Source of the DNA: Thalassospira tepidiphila MCCC 1A03514
Lineage (GTDB): Bacteria > Pseudomonadota > Alphaproteobacteria > Rhodospirillales > Thalassospiraceae
Direction of reading: 5' to 3'
NCBI RefSeq assembly: GCF_001662875.1
Contig: NZ_JPVZ01000002.1
Span: forward strand, 496,001-560,000
Length of the DNA: 64,000 bases
The notes under the pieces were generated by a model that did no database searches, was not told the origin of the DNA, and saw nothing but the letters and a program-made list of their open reading frames with translations. This document shows, in pieces, positions 9,513 to 18,592 of this stretch (the stretch's first letter is position 1; every line of letters begins with the position of its first letter). The position numbers and the translations under genes are program-made.

Positions 9513-9840
9513 GAGTTTCGATCCGTTATCTGGTCCCAAGCGAGAGTTGATGCCAAGGCGCGATTGCCCTGACACAAATTTCGTATTGGGGAAGATAACA
9601 AGACGTTGTTCTTGAACAATTTTTCCGAACGCCTCTTTCTTCCCGCAGGTTTGCTCGTTGTTCGGAAGTAATTCGAAAGTGTTTTTATTTTTGAATTACT
9701 TCCATTGTTAATGTTTTTACATTGTCTAATCATCAACATGAGATCGACATATTTAATTTTATTGTAGATCATCCTGTCATCGCAACTATGTGATTAGATT
9801 GCGGAAAAACTATGACTTTTGCTTAATTGGATGATTTTCG
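9513..9840. promoter_or_regulatory. Divergent promoter region between marR-GT and the type I secretion operon
   Basis: These 328 bases hold no supported gene and are clearly more A+T-rich than the flanks. They contain one long perfect dyad (listed separately). I see no Shine-Dalgarno-like site of normal strength before the secretion gene at 9841, only TTGGA about 11 bases upstream, so its translation may be weak or the start may need revision. Confidence 0.6.
9664..9703. promoter_or_regulatory. 11-bp perfect inverted repeat, possible operator
   Basis: The arm GGAAGTAATTC at 9664-9674 is matched by GAATTACTTCC at 9693-9703, with 18 A/T-rich bases between. It lies roughly midway between the two divergent starts. 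No run of T follows on either side, so a terminator is less likely than a protein-binding dyad or an RNA hairpin. Confidence 0.45.
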
Positions 9841-11655
9841 ATGCAATTTCGCCGCAAAAAGCTGGCAAAACCGGTGGATTCGCCTGTGAATTCGCCCGCG
9901 AATTCGAAGGAAGCCCGGCCCGAACTTGATGCAAGATCGGTCATTCGCGAGGCCCGCTTTACGTTCGTGCGCGGGCTTGGATGGGCCGGTGTCATGAGCG
10001 GCTTCATCAATATCCTTCAACTTACCGTGCCGCTGTTCATGCTTCAGGTGCATGACCGCGTGATCAACAGTCAAAGCACCGATACCCTGCTGTTGCTTCT
10101 GGTGATCGCGGTCGGTGCGATCATTTTGTATGGCATCCTTGATTTCGTGCGCGCGCTTGTCTTTCAGGAAATGGCAAAGTCGCTTTTGCGCCGGTTGAAC
10201 CTGCCGGCAATTTCGGCGGCCATGCGTGTGGCGCTTGAAAAAGGATCGCTGCACGGCACCCAGGTCCTGCGCGACCTTTCTGATCTGCGCAACTTCATCA
10301 CCGGCACCACCATCGCCGCCCCGCTGGAAGCGATCTGGTCGCCGATTTTCCTTTTCGTGATGTTTGCCCTGCATCCCTATTACGGAATTGCCGGGCTGGT
10401 GGCGGTTCTGACGCTGATCGGGCTAAGCCTGCTCGGTGATGTGATGGTCCGTCAGGTCACCAAGGAAGGAACCGACGCCAATCTGCGCAATATCGGCGAT
10501 ATCGGATCGACGGTTTCAAACGCCGAAGTGATCGAGGCAATGGGCATGATGCCAGCCCTCGCCCTGCGCTGGCGCCAGGCACAAATCCACGCCAGCGAAT
10601 TGCTTGATGTCGGCAATGTGCGCAGCAAGGGCATGTATTCCATCACCCGTTCAGCCCGGTTCGGCATGCAGATCATTGTTCTGGCCATGGGCGCTTACCT
10701 TGTCATTCAGGGCGAAACCACGCCGGGTGCCATGATCGGCGGGACCGTGATCATGGGGCGGCTGTTGCTGCCGTTTGATAATGTCACCCGCGACTGGCGG
10801 GCATGGGTCGGGGCGTTTTCATCGTGGAAACGCATTCGATTGATGCTCGAAGAAAGCCAGTCCGAACGCGAAATCAAACCAACCCCGCGTTCCGAAGGCC
10901 CGCTGGTTGTCGATAATCTGGTCTATGCCGTACCGGGATCAAATGTGCCGGTGTTGCGCGGGATCAGTTTCGAACTGTCGCCGGGCGATATATTGGGTGT
11001 CGTCGGGCCTTCTGCCGCCGGTAAATCAACCCTTTCAAGATTGCTGGTTGGCACGGCAAAGCCTGCGACAGGCGGTGTCTATCTTGACGGCCACAATGCC
11101 TATCTGTGGGAGCGCGGATCATTTGGCGACATGGTTGGCTATCTGCCGCAATCGGTATCGCTTCTGAACGGCACCATCCGCGAAAATATCAGCCGCATGC
11201 GCGACGCAAGCCCGCGCAAGGTGATCGAGGCTGCCCGTGCAGCCGGCGTGCATGAAATGATCGGTCGATTGCCGCTGGGCTATGACACGCCGATTGGTGC
11301 CGGCCGACATACCCTGTCTGGTGGGCAGCAACAGCGCATTGCATTGGCGCGCGCGCTTTATGGCTGGCCGCGTCTGCTGGTGCTTGATGAACCCAATGCC
11401 AATCTTGATGCCGAGGGCGAAGCGTCCCTGATCCGTGCTGTCCGCCAGGCCGCTGATTCCGGTGCAATGGTGGTGCTGATCGCGCACCGTCAAAGCATCA
11501 TGCAATATGCCAACAAGCTTTTGGTGATGCAGGACGGGCGGGTCAAACAGTTCGGCGAACGAACAGACGTGATTCGCAATCTGTCCAATGAAAGCGACGA
11601 CATCAAAAGTCTGCCCCCGGTAAAGCGTAAACATGAAAACGGAGGTGCGGCATGA
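9841..11655 (+). CDS. Type I secretion ABC transporter (PrtD/HlyB-type, no C39 domain)
   Basis: A 604-residue export ABC half-transporter. An N-terminal membrane domain (about residues 30-330) is followed by an ATPase domain with Walker A GPSAAGKST (389-397), signature LSGGQQQR (492-499), Walker B LLVLDEPNANLD and H-loop LIAHR. There is no N-terminal peptidase or peptidase-like domain, as in PrtD-type exporters of RTX proteases and S-layer proteins. It overlaps the HlyD adaptor gene by four bases and lies upstream of an RTX gene, the expected substrate. The outer-membrane TolC partner is not in the window, as is usual when it is shared. Confidence 0.95.
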   Translation: MQFRRKKLAKPVDSPVNSPANSKEARPELDARSVIREARFTFVRGLGWAGVMSGFINILQLTVPLFMLQVHDRVINSQSTDTLLLLLVIAVGAIILYGILDFVRALVFQEMAKSLLRRLNLPAISAAMRVALEKGSLHGTQVLRDLSDLRNFITGTTIAAPLEAIWSPIFLFVMFALHPYYGIAGLVAVLTLIGLSLLGDVMVRQVTKEGTDANLRNIGDIGSTVSNAEVIEAMGMMPALALRWRQAQIHASELLDVGNVRSKGMYSITRSARFGMQIIVLAMGAYLVIQGETTPGAMIGGTVIMGRLLLPFDNVTRDWRAWVGAFSSWKRIRLMLEESQSEREIKPTPRSEGPLVVDNLVYAVPGSNVPVLRGISFELSPGDILGVVGPSAAGKSTLSRLLVGTAKPATGGVYLDGHNAYLWERGSFGDMVGYLPQSVSLLNGTIRENISRMRDASPRKVIEAARAAGVHEMIGRLPLGYDTPIGAGRHTLSGGQQQRIALARALYGWPRLLVLDEPNANLDAEGEASLIRAVRQAADSGAMVVLIAHRQSIMQYANKLLVMQDGRVKQFGERTDVIRNLSNESDDIKSLPPVKRKHENGGAA

Positions 11656-13034
11656 CCCGTGTCATTAATCTCGAAGGCGGCGGCGCGGCACTCACGGCCG
11701 AGGAACCGCAAGTCGCCTGGCACCAGATCCTCTCGGAAGAACGCGAAGCATCGCGCCAAAGCCTGCGCAAGCCGATCCTGGCCGGATTGTTCGTCATTGT
11801 TTTGGGCTTTGGCGGGTTCCTGACCTGGGGCTTTACCGCCGAACTCGATAGTGCTGCTGTTGCAACCGGCTCGGTGATTGTCGATTCCAAAAAGAAAGTC
11901 GTTAATCACTATGAGGGCGGCATCCTCAAACAGCTTCTGGTCGAGGAAGGCGAAAAAGTCACCGCGGGCCAGACCCTTGCCCTTCTTGATGGCACACGCA
12001 GCGAGTCGGAGCTCGGTCAGTTGCGCGGCGAACGGTTTGGCCTGATGGCCAAGCTTGCCCGATTGCGCGCCGAACAGCGCGGTCAGGAAAACATCACCTT
12101 CCCGCAGGAACTTCTCGCCAGTGACGAGGCCTATGTCGCCGATATCCTCAGCGATGAAAAGCGCCTGTTTGCCAAGCGCAAGGAAGTCTATGCCGCCAAA
12201 CGTGATGCCCAGGCCAAACAGATCGAACAGTTCGAGGCCGAAGCCGAGGCACTGGTCTCACAGATCAAGGCCCGCACACGTCAGGAAAAGCTCGTCGCCG
12301 AACAGCTTGCCGGGATTCGCCAACTGGCCGAAAAGGGCTTTGCCACCCGCACCCAACTGGTCGAGATTGAAAATAACTGGTCGGATCTGGTCGGTGATAT
12401 GGGCGAATTCAAAGCCCAGCGTGCCGCCGCCCAACAGCAAAAGGCCGAAGCCGAGATCAATCTCGCCTCGATCGAAATGGAATGGCAAAGCGATATCGCA
12501 ACTGAAATTCAGGAAGCCCAGCTTGCGCTCAATGATGTCACCCAACGCATCCGCGCAAGTCAGGACGTACTTGATCGTCTCGAAGTGCGTGCACCCCAGG
12601 CCGGAACGGTTGCCAATATCCAGATCAGAACCCCCGGCGGTGTGATCAGTCCGGCCGAGCCGATCATGGATATCATCCCCGAAGACGAACCACTGGTGAT
12701 CGAAGCACGGATCAACCGACAGGATATCGACTCGGTCCAGGTCGGATCAAAGGCGCAAATTCGCCTGACCGCCTATAGTCAGCGTCGACTGGCCCCCCTG
12801 AATGGCGAGGTAAGCTATGTTGCGGCTGACCAAACCGTCGATGAACAGCGCGATGCGTCTTACTACATCGTGCGCGCAGCGATTGATCCGGCCGAACTGG
12901 CAAAACATGATGACATCAATCTGCGTCCGGGCATGCCAGCCAACATTCTGGTTTTGAAAACCCCGCGCAAGGCCATCGATTACCTGATCGATCCTATCAC
13001 CCAAAGCATGGAAAAGGCCTTCCGCGAAGAGTAA
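11652..13034 (+). CDS. HlyD-family periplasmic adaptor of type I secretion
   Basis: A 460-residue membrane-fusion protein with a short cytoplasmic N-terminus, one membrane span near residues 42-62, a barrel/lipoyl half (NHYEGGILKQLLVEEGEKV), a long Glu/Lys/Gln-rich coiled coil at about 125-300, and the closing lipoyl half with VRAPQAGTVANIQI. It bridges the inner-membrane ABC exporter and an outer-membrane TolC-type duct. The start overlaps the exporter stop (ATGA). The length matches PrtE/HlyD adaptors. A terminator follows, so the adaptor and the RTX gene are probably separate transcripts or only partly coupled. Confidence 0.95.
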   Translation: MTRVINLEGGGAALTAEEPQVAWHQILSEEREASRQSLRKPILAGLFVIVLGFGGFLTWGFTAELDSAAVATGSVIVDSKKKVVNHYEGGILKQLLVEEGEKVTAGQTLALLDGTRSESELGQLRGERFGLMAKLARLRAEQRGQENITFPQELLASDEAYVADILSDEKRLFAKRKEVYAAKRDAQAKQIEQFEAEAEALVSQIKARTRQEKLVAEQLAGIRQLAEKGFATRTQLVEIENNWSDLVGDMGEFKAQRAAAQQQKAEAEINLASIEMEWQSDIATEIQEAQLALNDVTQRIRASQDVLDRLEVRAPQAGTVANIQIRTPGGVISPAEPIMDIIPEDEPLVIEARINRQDIDSVQVGSKAQIRLTAYSQRRLAPLNGEVSYVAADQTVDEQRDASYYIVRAAIDPAELAKHDDINLRPGMPANILVLKTPRKAIDYLIDPITQSMEKAFREE

Positions 13035-13062
13035 TCCTCCCCCACGAAGTGTGGGTCGAACT

Positions 13063-13106
13063 AAGGGTCTTTCCCGGTTTTTCGCCGGATTGGCCCTTTT
13101 CTTTTC
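13063..13106 (+). terminator. Rho-independent terminator after the adaptor gene
   Basis: AAGGGTC (13063-13069) pairs with GGCCCTT (13092-13098, one G-U). An inner CCGG/CCGG stem lies inside, and a T-rich tail follows. It separates the secretion genes from the RTX gene. Confidence 0.7.
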
Positions 13107-13365
13107 AAGTATAGATCGAATTTTGAACCAAATAATAAGTAAAATTGAACTAGTATTCAGACAATAAATGTAATGAATATCAAACTAAGTCATAATGTTG
13201 ACAAAATAAAACCACGACAATACCCTCCACTGACAAAGTAAAAAAATATAGGATTTCTGAGTGGTCGTTTCCACGGGGCTCAGAACGTCCAGAGGGAACG
13301 GCCATCCTCTCGTGAGGGAAATATCCCCACGATGTCATTAATGTTGGGACACGAAGGAGGATTAC
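13107..13365 (+). promoter_or_regulatory. A+T-rich promoter and structured leader of the RTX gene
   Basis: The first 150 bases are strikingly A+T-rich, with a TTGACA at 13198-13203 that could be a -35 element. No convincing -10 stands at the ideal distance. The leader then folds: CGTTTCC (13266-13272) with GGGAACG (13294-13300), and CCTC/GAGG around TCGT at 13306-13317. An AAGGAGG (13354-13360) lies 5 bases before the ATG, the strongest ribosome site in the island. Together this points to an independently and highly expressed RTX mRNA. Confidence 0.55.
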
Positions 13366-14160
13366 ATGGCAACTCTCGAAGGCGGCGCCTTTGATGATGC
13401 GCTTCTCGGATCTCGTTTCAGTGACGTCATTTTCGGACGTGGCGGAGACGATACAATCTTCGGACAAGGTAATGATGACGTGCTGTTTGGCGAAGAAGGC
13501 GATGATGTCTTGTTCGGCGGATCGGGCGACGATGTTGCCGTTGGTGGCGAAGGTGATGATGTCCTGTTCGGTGGATCGGGTGACGATGCACTGATCGGGG
13601 GCGACGGCAGCGACCTGATGATGGGTGGCTCCGGTGAGGATGTTCTGTCAGGGGGTGCGGATTCCGACATCCTGCTTGGCGGTTCAGACAATGACGTTCT
13701 CGACGGCGGATCAGGCAATGATGTTCTGATCGGCGGTGCAGGCGACGATATCGTTCTCGGCGGTGGCGGAGACGATGTCATGCTTGGCGGTTCTGGAGAC
13801 GATGTGCTTCAGGGCGGCGAGGGTGATGACCTGATGCTTGGCGGCTCCGGGGATGATGTCCTCGAAGGCGGCGCAGGCGATGACATCATGTCTGGTGGTT
13901 CCGGTGCAGACACCTTTGTCTTCTCCGGCGGCGGCGGCAACGACGTCGTACTCGACTTCCAGGCTGGCGAAGACATGCTTTCCATTAGCAGCAACATCAA
14001 CGACACCGGCATCGCAAGTGCCGATGATGTCGCTGCGCGTGCAACGCAGGTCGGTGCCAACACCGTCATCGATCTTGGCAATGGGGATTCGATTACCCTC
14101 AACAATGTTGATGCCGAAGACGTACAGGACGATCCGGACAGCTTCTTTAGCGTCCAGTAA
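13366..14160 (+). CDS. Small RTX calcium-binding protein, putative type I secretion substrate
   Basis: A 264-residue, very acidic protein. Residues 6-185 are 20 uninterrupted nonapeptides of the form GGxGxDxLx, each pair forming a calcium-binding parallel beta-roll. The remaining 79 residues look like the usual RTX capping and C-terminal secretion region, and the protein ends in SFFSVQ. There is no N-terminal signal peptide and no catalytic domain, so the protein is essentially a bare beta-roll plus export signal. Two genes upstream encode the matching exporter and adaptor. A structural, surface-layer, matrix or adhesin role is inferred. The perfect AAGGAGG site suggests high output. Enzymatic activity is not expected. 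Confidence 0.93.
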   Translation: MATLEGGAFDDALLGSRFSDVIFGRGGDDTIFGQGNDDVLFGEEGDDVLFGGSGDDVAVGGEGDDVLFGGSGDDALIGGDGSDLMMGGSGEDVLSGGADSDILLGGSDNDVLDGGSGNDVLIGGAGDDIVLGGGGDDVMLGGSGDDVLQGGEGDDLMLGGSGDDVLEGGAGDDIMSGGSGADTFVFSGGGGNDVVLDFQAGEDMLSISSNINDTGIASADDVAARATQVGANTVIDLGNGDSITLNNVDAEDVQDDPDSFFSVQ

Positions 14161-14174
14161 TCCGTTGGCGGCGT

Positions 14175-14192
14175 CCGCAGCTTCGGCTGCGG
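14175..14192 (+). promoter_or_regulatory. UUCG-capped hairpin between RTX and GT2 genes
   Basis: CCGCAGC and GCTGCGG form a perfect 7-bp stem closed by the extra-stable TTCG loop, 14 bases after the RTX stop. No T run follows, so it probably does not fully terminate. It could protect the RTX mRNA 3' end or reduce read-through into the glycosyltransferase genes. Confidence 0.55.
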
Positions 14193-14230
14193 GCGACCCG
14201 TCCTGAACTTCAAGTGAGTGAAAGATTGTC

Positions 14231-16468
14231 ATGCTTGAATTTGCCTCGTCCGATGCAGTGCGGACGACCGGCGAAGCGCCCGGTGTTTGCCTGCTGAACC
14301 CTGATACGTTGTTGTTAAGTTGGGATACACCCACCCGTTTGTGGGAAGTTCCCCGGCTTGAAACGATTGATGGTGCTGCGATTTCACCGCAGGCCACATT
14401 GCGGTTGCCACTTGACGGGGGCGGGACCCGGTTGTTGCGCGTCATCCGCCGCCCCAAGGATGAACCGATTACGATTCTGGCCGAGGCCGGAACGCTGGGC
14501 CGCAAGGACGAGATCACAATTGATCCCGATGGCGATTTTGAATTTGCCAGTGCATCAACGCTTCTGAACGGGGTGACGCCTGCCGGGCGGCTTTCGCTGG
14601 TCTCGACCCTTCTGGGCATGTGGGCCAGCCTGTTTCGACTGCGCCTGTCCAAAAGCTACAACAGTTTCCTTCTTCAACTGGTTGCCGAAATTGTCGATCG
14701 GCCCAAACCGGCCAAGGCGGTCGCAAAGCTTTCCGGTGAAAAGATCCTGCTGGCAACCGCTTTGCCCGATGCCTTTCACGATATTGAGGCCGTCTTTATC
14801 GTCGCACCATCGGGGTTCAAGCGTTTGACGCAGCTTCCCCATATCAGCAAGACCGGGCCGCGCGGGCAGAAACTGGTTTATATGATTGCCGACCAGCCAA
14901 GTACCGCATCCGGGGCCTATATGGTCGTGACCGGTGTGCGCACCCTCGCCATTCGCCATTTGCCCGATGTCTCTACCCTGCCGTCTCTGGCGCGCTGGTG
15001 GCAAACCAAGGGCAAATCGGATGCTGATTTGCGCGAATACATCATCGGGTCGCTTGCCCGTGCGGATACGAAATCCAGCAAGGCCGCGATTGAATTCCAG
15101 CTCCGCTGTCCGCTTTCAAGCCAGCGCGTCTCAGGTGGCGGATCGCTTCCCAGTGGCGAAGTCGACCTTGCGGTCACAACAGCGCGCGGCACCTTGATTG
15201 GCGGCTGGTATCGCGATCCAGTCGATATGATTGCCAGCATCGATCTTCTCGATAGCAACGGTATCGCCCATCCATTCGGTGACGGATTTTATCGTTATCA
15301 GGGCAATGTACAGGACGATGGCCAGACAGTTCCGGCAACCGGCTTTGTCGGCTTTTATCAGGATATCCAAAGCCCGGTACCGATCCTTCAGCCCAGAAGC
15401 CTGATGCGCCTGAAATCGGGCAACCGGCATCTGATGGTCCCCCCCGCCCAGCCGATTGACCCGGCCGAGGCCCGTGCCCGCATCCTGCGCGCCGTCCCGC
15501 CGCAACACCTGACGTCAGAGATTATTGAAAACTGCCTGGCGCCGGTGATTGGCGATCTGCAGCAAAAACTGATGGCATCAGCCAAGGTTGATCGGGTGAT
15601 TGACATCGGCACCCCGTACGATGACCCGGATGTCTCGATCATTGTGCCGCTTTATCGTGTTCTTGGCTTCCTGCGTGCGCAAATCGGTGCCTTTGCCTGT
15701 GATGACTGGGTCGCGAAATATTGCGAACTGGTCTTTGTGCTCGACTCCCCCGAACAGGCCGAAGAATGCGAACATCTGTTGCGCGGTCTGCATGTTCTCT
15801 ATGGCATTCCGATGCGTCTTGTCGTGATGACCCGCAATGGCGGCTATGCCCGCGCATGTAATGCCGGTGCGCAGAACGCACACGGCCATTATCTGGCGAT
15901 GCTCAATTCCGATGTCATTCCCCATACCCCCGGCTGGGCTCAGGGGATGGCGTCAAAAATGGGCGGTCCGGATGAGGTCGCGGTGGTCGGGCCAAAACTT
16001 CTGTTTGAAGATGGCTCGATCCAGCATGCCGGGATGTATTTTGCCCGCAATGAAAGCGGCAAGTGGCTCAATTATCACTATCACAAAGGCATGCCCGACC
16101 AGTTCCGGGATGCCAATATTGAACGCTCGGTCCCCGGTGTCACCGGTGCCTGCATGATGATCCATCGCGATGCCTTTGACGCGGTCGATGGCTTTACCGA
16201 GGACTATGTCATTGGCGATTACGAAGACAGCGACCTTTGCCTGAAAATTCGCAAGGCCGATTTCGACATCAAATACGTCCCCGATGTCAGCCTCTATCAC
16301 TTTGAACGCAAATCGATCTCGACCCATGCCGATTACATGCGCGGGGTGGCTGCCGAATATAACGCCTGGCTGCATGCGTCGCGCTGGGCGGACGCGCTCG
16401 AAGATCTTCACACCAACGGTGTGCCGCAAAACCGATCGCGAAAAACCCCCAACGGAGAAGCGGCATGA
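14231..16468 (+). CDS. Large protein with C-terminal GT2 glycosyltransferase domain
   Basis: A 745-residue protein. Residues about 465-700 form a GT-A, family 2 glycosyltransferase with the opening VSIIVPLYR, a donor/metal motif LNSD (Asp561), VGPKLLFEDGSIQHAG, and the acidic motif GDYEDSD (Glu665-Asp666) that supplies the catalytic base. The first 440 residues are not a family I recognise. They include a short G-W-x-x-D-P segment near residue 325 that recurs in two neighbouring proteins. The gene follows the RTX gene by 70 bases and overlaps the methyltransferase gene (ATGA). It is probably cytoplasmic; donor and acceptor are unknown. Acceptor could be a polysaccharide intermediate or the RTX protein (inference). 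Confidence 0.88.
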   Translation: MLEFASSDAVRTTGEAPGVCLLNPDTLLLSWDTPTRLWEVPRLETIDGAAISPQATLRLPLDGGGTRLLRVIRRPKDEPITILAEAGTLGRKDEITIDPDGDFEFASASTLLNGVTPAGRLSLVSTLLGMWASLFRLRLSKSYNSFLLQLVAEIVDRPKPAKAVAKLSGEKILLATALPDAFHDIEAVFIVAPSGFKRLTQLPHISKTGPRGQKLVYMIADQPSTASGAYMVVTGVRTLAIRHLPDVSTLPSLARWWQTKGKSDADLREYIIGSLARADTKSSKAAIEFQLRCPLSSQRVSGGGSLPSGEVDLAVTTARGTLIGGWYRDPVDMIASIDLLDSNGIAHPFGDGFYRYQGNVQDDGQTVPATGFVGFYQDIQSPVPILQPRSLMRLKSGNRHLMVPPAQPIDPAEARARILRAVPPQHLTSEIIENCLAPVIGDLQQKLMASAKVDRVIDIGTPYDDPDVSIIVPLYRVLGFLRAQIGAFACDDWVAKYCELVFVLDSPEQAEECEHLLRGLHVLYGIPMRLVVMTRNGGYARACNAGAQNAHGHYLAMLNSDVIPHTPGWAQGMASKMGGPDEVAVVGPKLLFEDGSIQHAGMYFARNESGKWLNYHYHKGMPDQFRDANIERSVPGVTGACMMIHRDAFDAVDGFTEDYVIGDYEDSDLCLKIRKADFDIKYVPDVSLYHFERKSISTHADYMRGVAAEYNAWLHASRWADALEDLHTNGVPQNRSRKTPNGEAA

Positions 16469-17310
16469 GCCAGGTTCTTGCACTGTCCGAACACCAGTCC
16501 CCGCTGACATCCGATTTCAGCGATTCCCATCTTGCCTGGTTGTGCGAACAGATCATTTCCAACCGTTTCCTTCCGGTTCCGCCCGAAGAAGACGTCTTTG
16601 TCGGCGATGGCGATTACCGCGCCATCGGGGCGGAGTTCCTTGGTCATTTTGTTCGCATGGCCGGGCTTAAAACCACCGAGGATATTCTTGATATCGGCTG
16701 TGGCATCGGCCGGATTGCCGTCCCCCTGACACAGTTCCTCAATCCGAAACAGGCGATCTATCGCGGCATGGATCCGGTGCGCGGCGGCATCGAATGGTGC
16801 AAGCGCGCCATCACGCCAGCCTATCCTAATTTCCGGTTCGAGTGTTCGGACATCAAGAACGAACTCTACAACCCCGAAGGCGAAATCAGCGGGCGCGGCA
16901 TGCGACTGCCCTTTCAGGACGGAACATTCGATTTCACCGCAATGATCTCGGTGGCGACCCACCTGCCGCCAGACGAAATCGAAACCTATTGTTCCGAGGT
17001 CTTTCGTGTGCTGCGCCCGGGCGGTCGGCTGTTCTTGACCGCATTTGTCATCCGCGAAGATGACGACCCGTCAAATCCCGGCCGTGATGCCCGCCTCAAA
17101 GGGTTTGAAAAGGCCGAAGGTCAGCCGTGCTGGCACCTGCGCGGTGAAAACCCGATGGCGGCCGTCGGTTTTGACGATGCGTTTCTTGAGGGGGCCCTGC
17201 TCGGTGCCGGGTTCGATATCCACACCAAAAGCTTTGGCACCTGGCGCGGCGAAACGGCCGCCCATTACCAGGATTTCCTGATTGCCCAGAAACCACGGAG
17301 GACCGCATGA
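16465..17310 (+). CDS. Class I SAM-dependent methyltransferase
   Basis: A 281-residue cytoplasmic methyltransferase. The SAM-binding motif I ILDIGCGIGRIAVPL lies near residues 73-87, and a Methyltransf_11-like core follows, including RGMRLPFQDGTFDF and the post-motif VFRVLRPGGRLFLT. It is coupled on both sides by four-base overlaps to a GT2 gene and a GT4 gene. It therefore most likely methylates the same glycan or a sugar intermediate, for example as a cap (inference). Length is normal for the family. Confidence 0.9.
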   Translation: MSQVLALSEHQSPLTSDFSDSHLAWLCEQIISNRFLPVPPEEDVFVGDGDYRAIGAEFLGHFVRMAGLKTTEDILDIGCGIGRIAVPLTQFLNPKQAIYRGMDPVRGGIEWCKRAITPAYPNFRFECSDIKNELYNPEGEISGRGMRLPFQDGTFDFTAMISVATHLPPDEIETYCSEVFRVLRPGGRLFLTAFVIREDDDPSNPGRDARLKGFEKAEGQPCWHLRGENPMAAVGFDDAFLEGALLGAGFDIHTKSFGTWRGETAAHYQDFLIAQKPRRTA

Positions 17311-18572
17311 ATCCCCGGATAATGGTGCTTGCCCATAATCACCCCGATCTGCATCCAGGCGGGACTGAAATTTTCGCCCATGATCTGTTTCATGCCTACA
17401 AGCGTGCGGAATGCGATGCGCTTTTCATCGGGGCGACCAACGATGTTCACCGCGAACGCCGCCCGGGCACAAGTTTTCAGGCGATCAATGATGCCGGCGA
17501 TGAAATGCTGTTCTGGGCCGGGCATTTTGACCGTTTCAACATGTCCCAGACCGATCTTTATGCGGTCGCCCCGGATTTTGCGCGCCTTTTGAAAAGTTGG
17601 GCACCGGATGTGGTGCATATCCATCATCTGGTCCTGTGGGGCATCGAATTGCCGATGCTGATCCGCCGTGTTCTGCCGAACTGCAAGATCGTGATGACCC
17701 TGCATGACTATTATCAGATCTGCCCCAATGACGGCCTGATGATCCATCGCGGGACCAAAACCCGCTATACCAAGGCCGATGCCACCGGGCGTCTGTCCGG
17801 GCTTGATGGCTTTACGCCTGATCAACATGCGATGCGGGCGGTCAATCTGCGCAACCATCTGCGCGCGGTTGATCATTTCATCTCGCCCAGCGAGTTCCTT
17901 CGTAATCGCTATATCGAATGGGGCATCAATCCGGACAGGATTTCGGTGATCAACAATGGTCGCCCGACTGTCCCCGCCGCGCCCAAACGCGATATCGGGG
18001 CTGCCGGCACGCCCAATGTCTTTGGCTATTTCGGCAATCTCAACCCGTGGAAGGGCGCGGATGTCCTGCTTGAAGCCGGGCGAATTCTTTCGGCAGACGC
18101 GGTCGATTTCAACCTTCGCATTCATGGTGCGGCCCTGTATCAGACCGATCAGTTCACCAGTCGCATTGCCGATCTGGTCGAACAAAGCGGCCCGCAGGTA
18201 AGCCATATCGGCGCCTATCAACGCGAAGATATTCCCGATCTGATGGCACGGGTCGACTGGGTCGTTGTGCCGTCGATCTGGTGGGAAAATGCGCCACTGG
18301 TCATTCAGGAAGCCTTCCAGCATGGCCGCCCGGTAATCACCAGTTCAATTGGCGGCATGGCCGAAATGGTCCGCCATGGCCATGACGGCATTCATGTCCG
18401 CCCCGATGACCCGGCTGAACTGGCGCGCGTCATGAAGGACTGCGCAACCAATCCGAAGCTCTGGAAAAAACTGTCGGGCCATGTCCGGCCCCCGGCCGGG
18501 ATTGATGATGTTGCCGAGCAATATCTGGCGATGATCCGCCGCATGGTTCGCCCTGATTTTGTTGCCGCCTGA
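17307..18572 (+). CDS. Glycosyltransferase, GT4-like (GT-B fold)
   Basis: A 421-residue GT-B enzyme. The N-terminal domain opens with a glycine-rich LHPGGTEIFAHDL loop. The C-terminal domain carries the hallmark WWENAPLVIQEAFQHGRPVI, followed by GGMAEMV, which binds the nucleotide-sugar phosphate. The product is closely similar in layout to the protein at 21631-22953 (shared FISPSEFL and FQHGRP-type motifs), so the two are paralogs within the cluster. The start overlaps the methyltransferase stop (ATGA). Sugar specificity is unknown. Confidence 0.92.
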   Translation: MNPRIMVLAHNHPDLHPGGTEIFAHDLFHAYKRAECDALFIGATNDVHRERRPGTSFQAINDAGDEMLFWAGHFDRFNMSQTDLYAVAPDFARLLKSWAPDVVHIHHLVLWGIELPMLIRRVLPNCKIVMTLHDYYQICPNDGLMIHRGTKTRYTKADATGRLSGLDGFTPDQHAMRAVNLRNHLRAVDHFISPSEFLRNRYIEWGINPDRISVINNGRPTVPAAPKRDIGAAGTPNVFGYFGNLNPWKGADVLLEAGRILSADAVDFNLRIHGAALYQTDQFTSRIADLVEQSGPQVSHIGAYQREDIPDLMARVDWVVVPSIWWENAPLVIQEAFQHGRPVITSSIGGMAEMVRHGHDGIHVRPDDPAELARVMKDCATNPKLWKKLSGHVRPPAGIDDVAEQYLAMIRRMVRPDFVAA

Positions 18573-18592
18573 CGTTTAACAAGGAGGCCACT

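Noticed and set aside
13711..14652. Minus-strand frame across the RTX repeats and GT2 start
   Set aside because: Shadow of the repeat coding region; no start signal.
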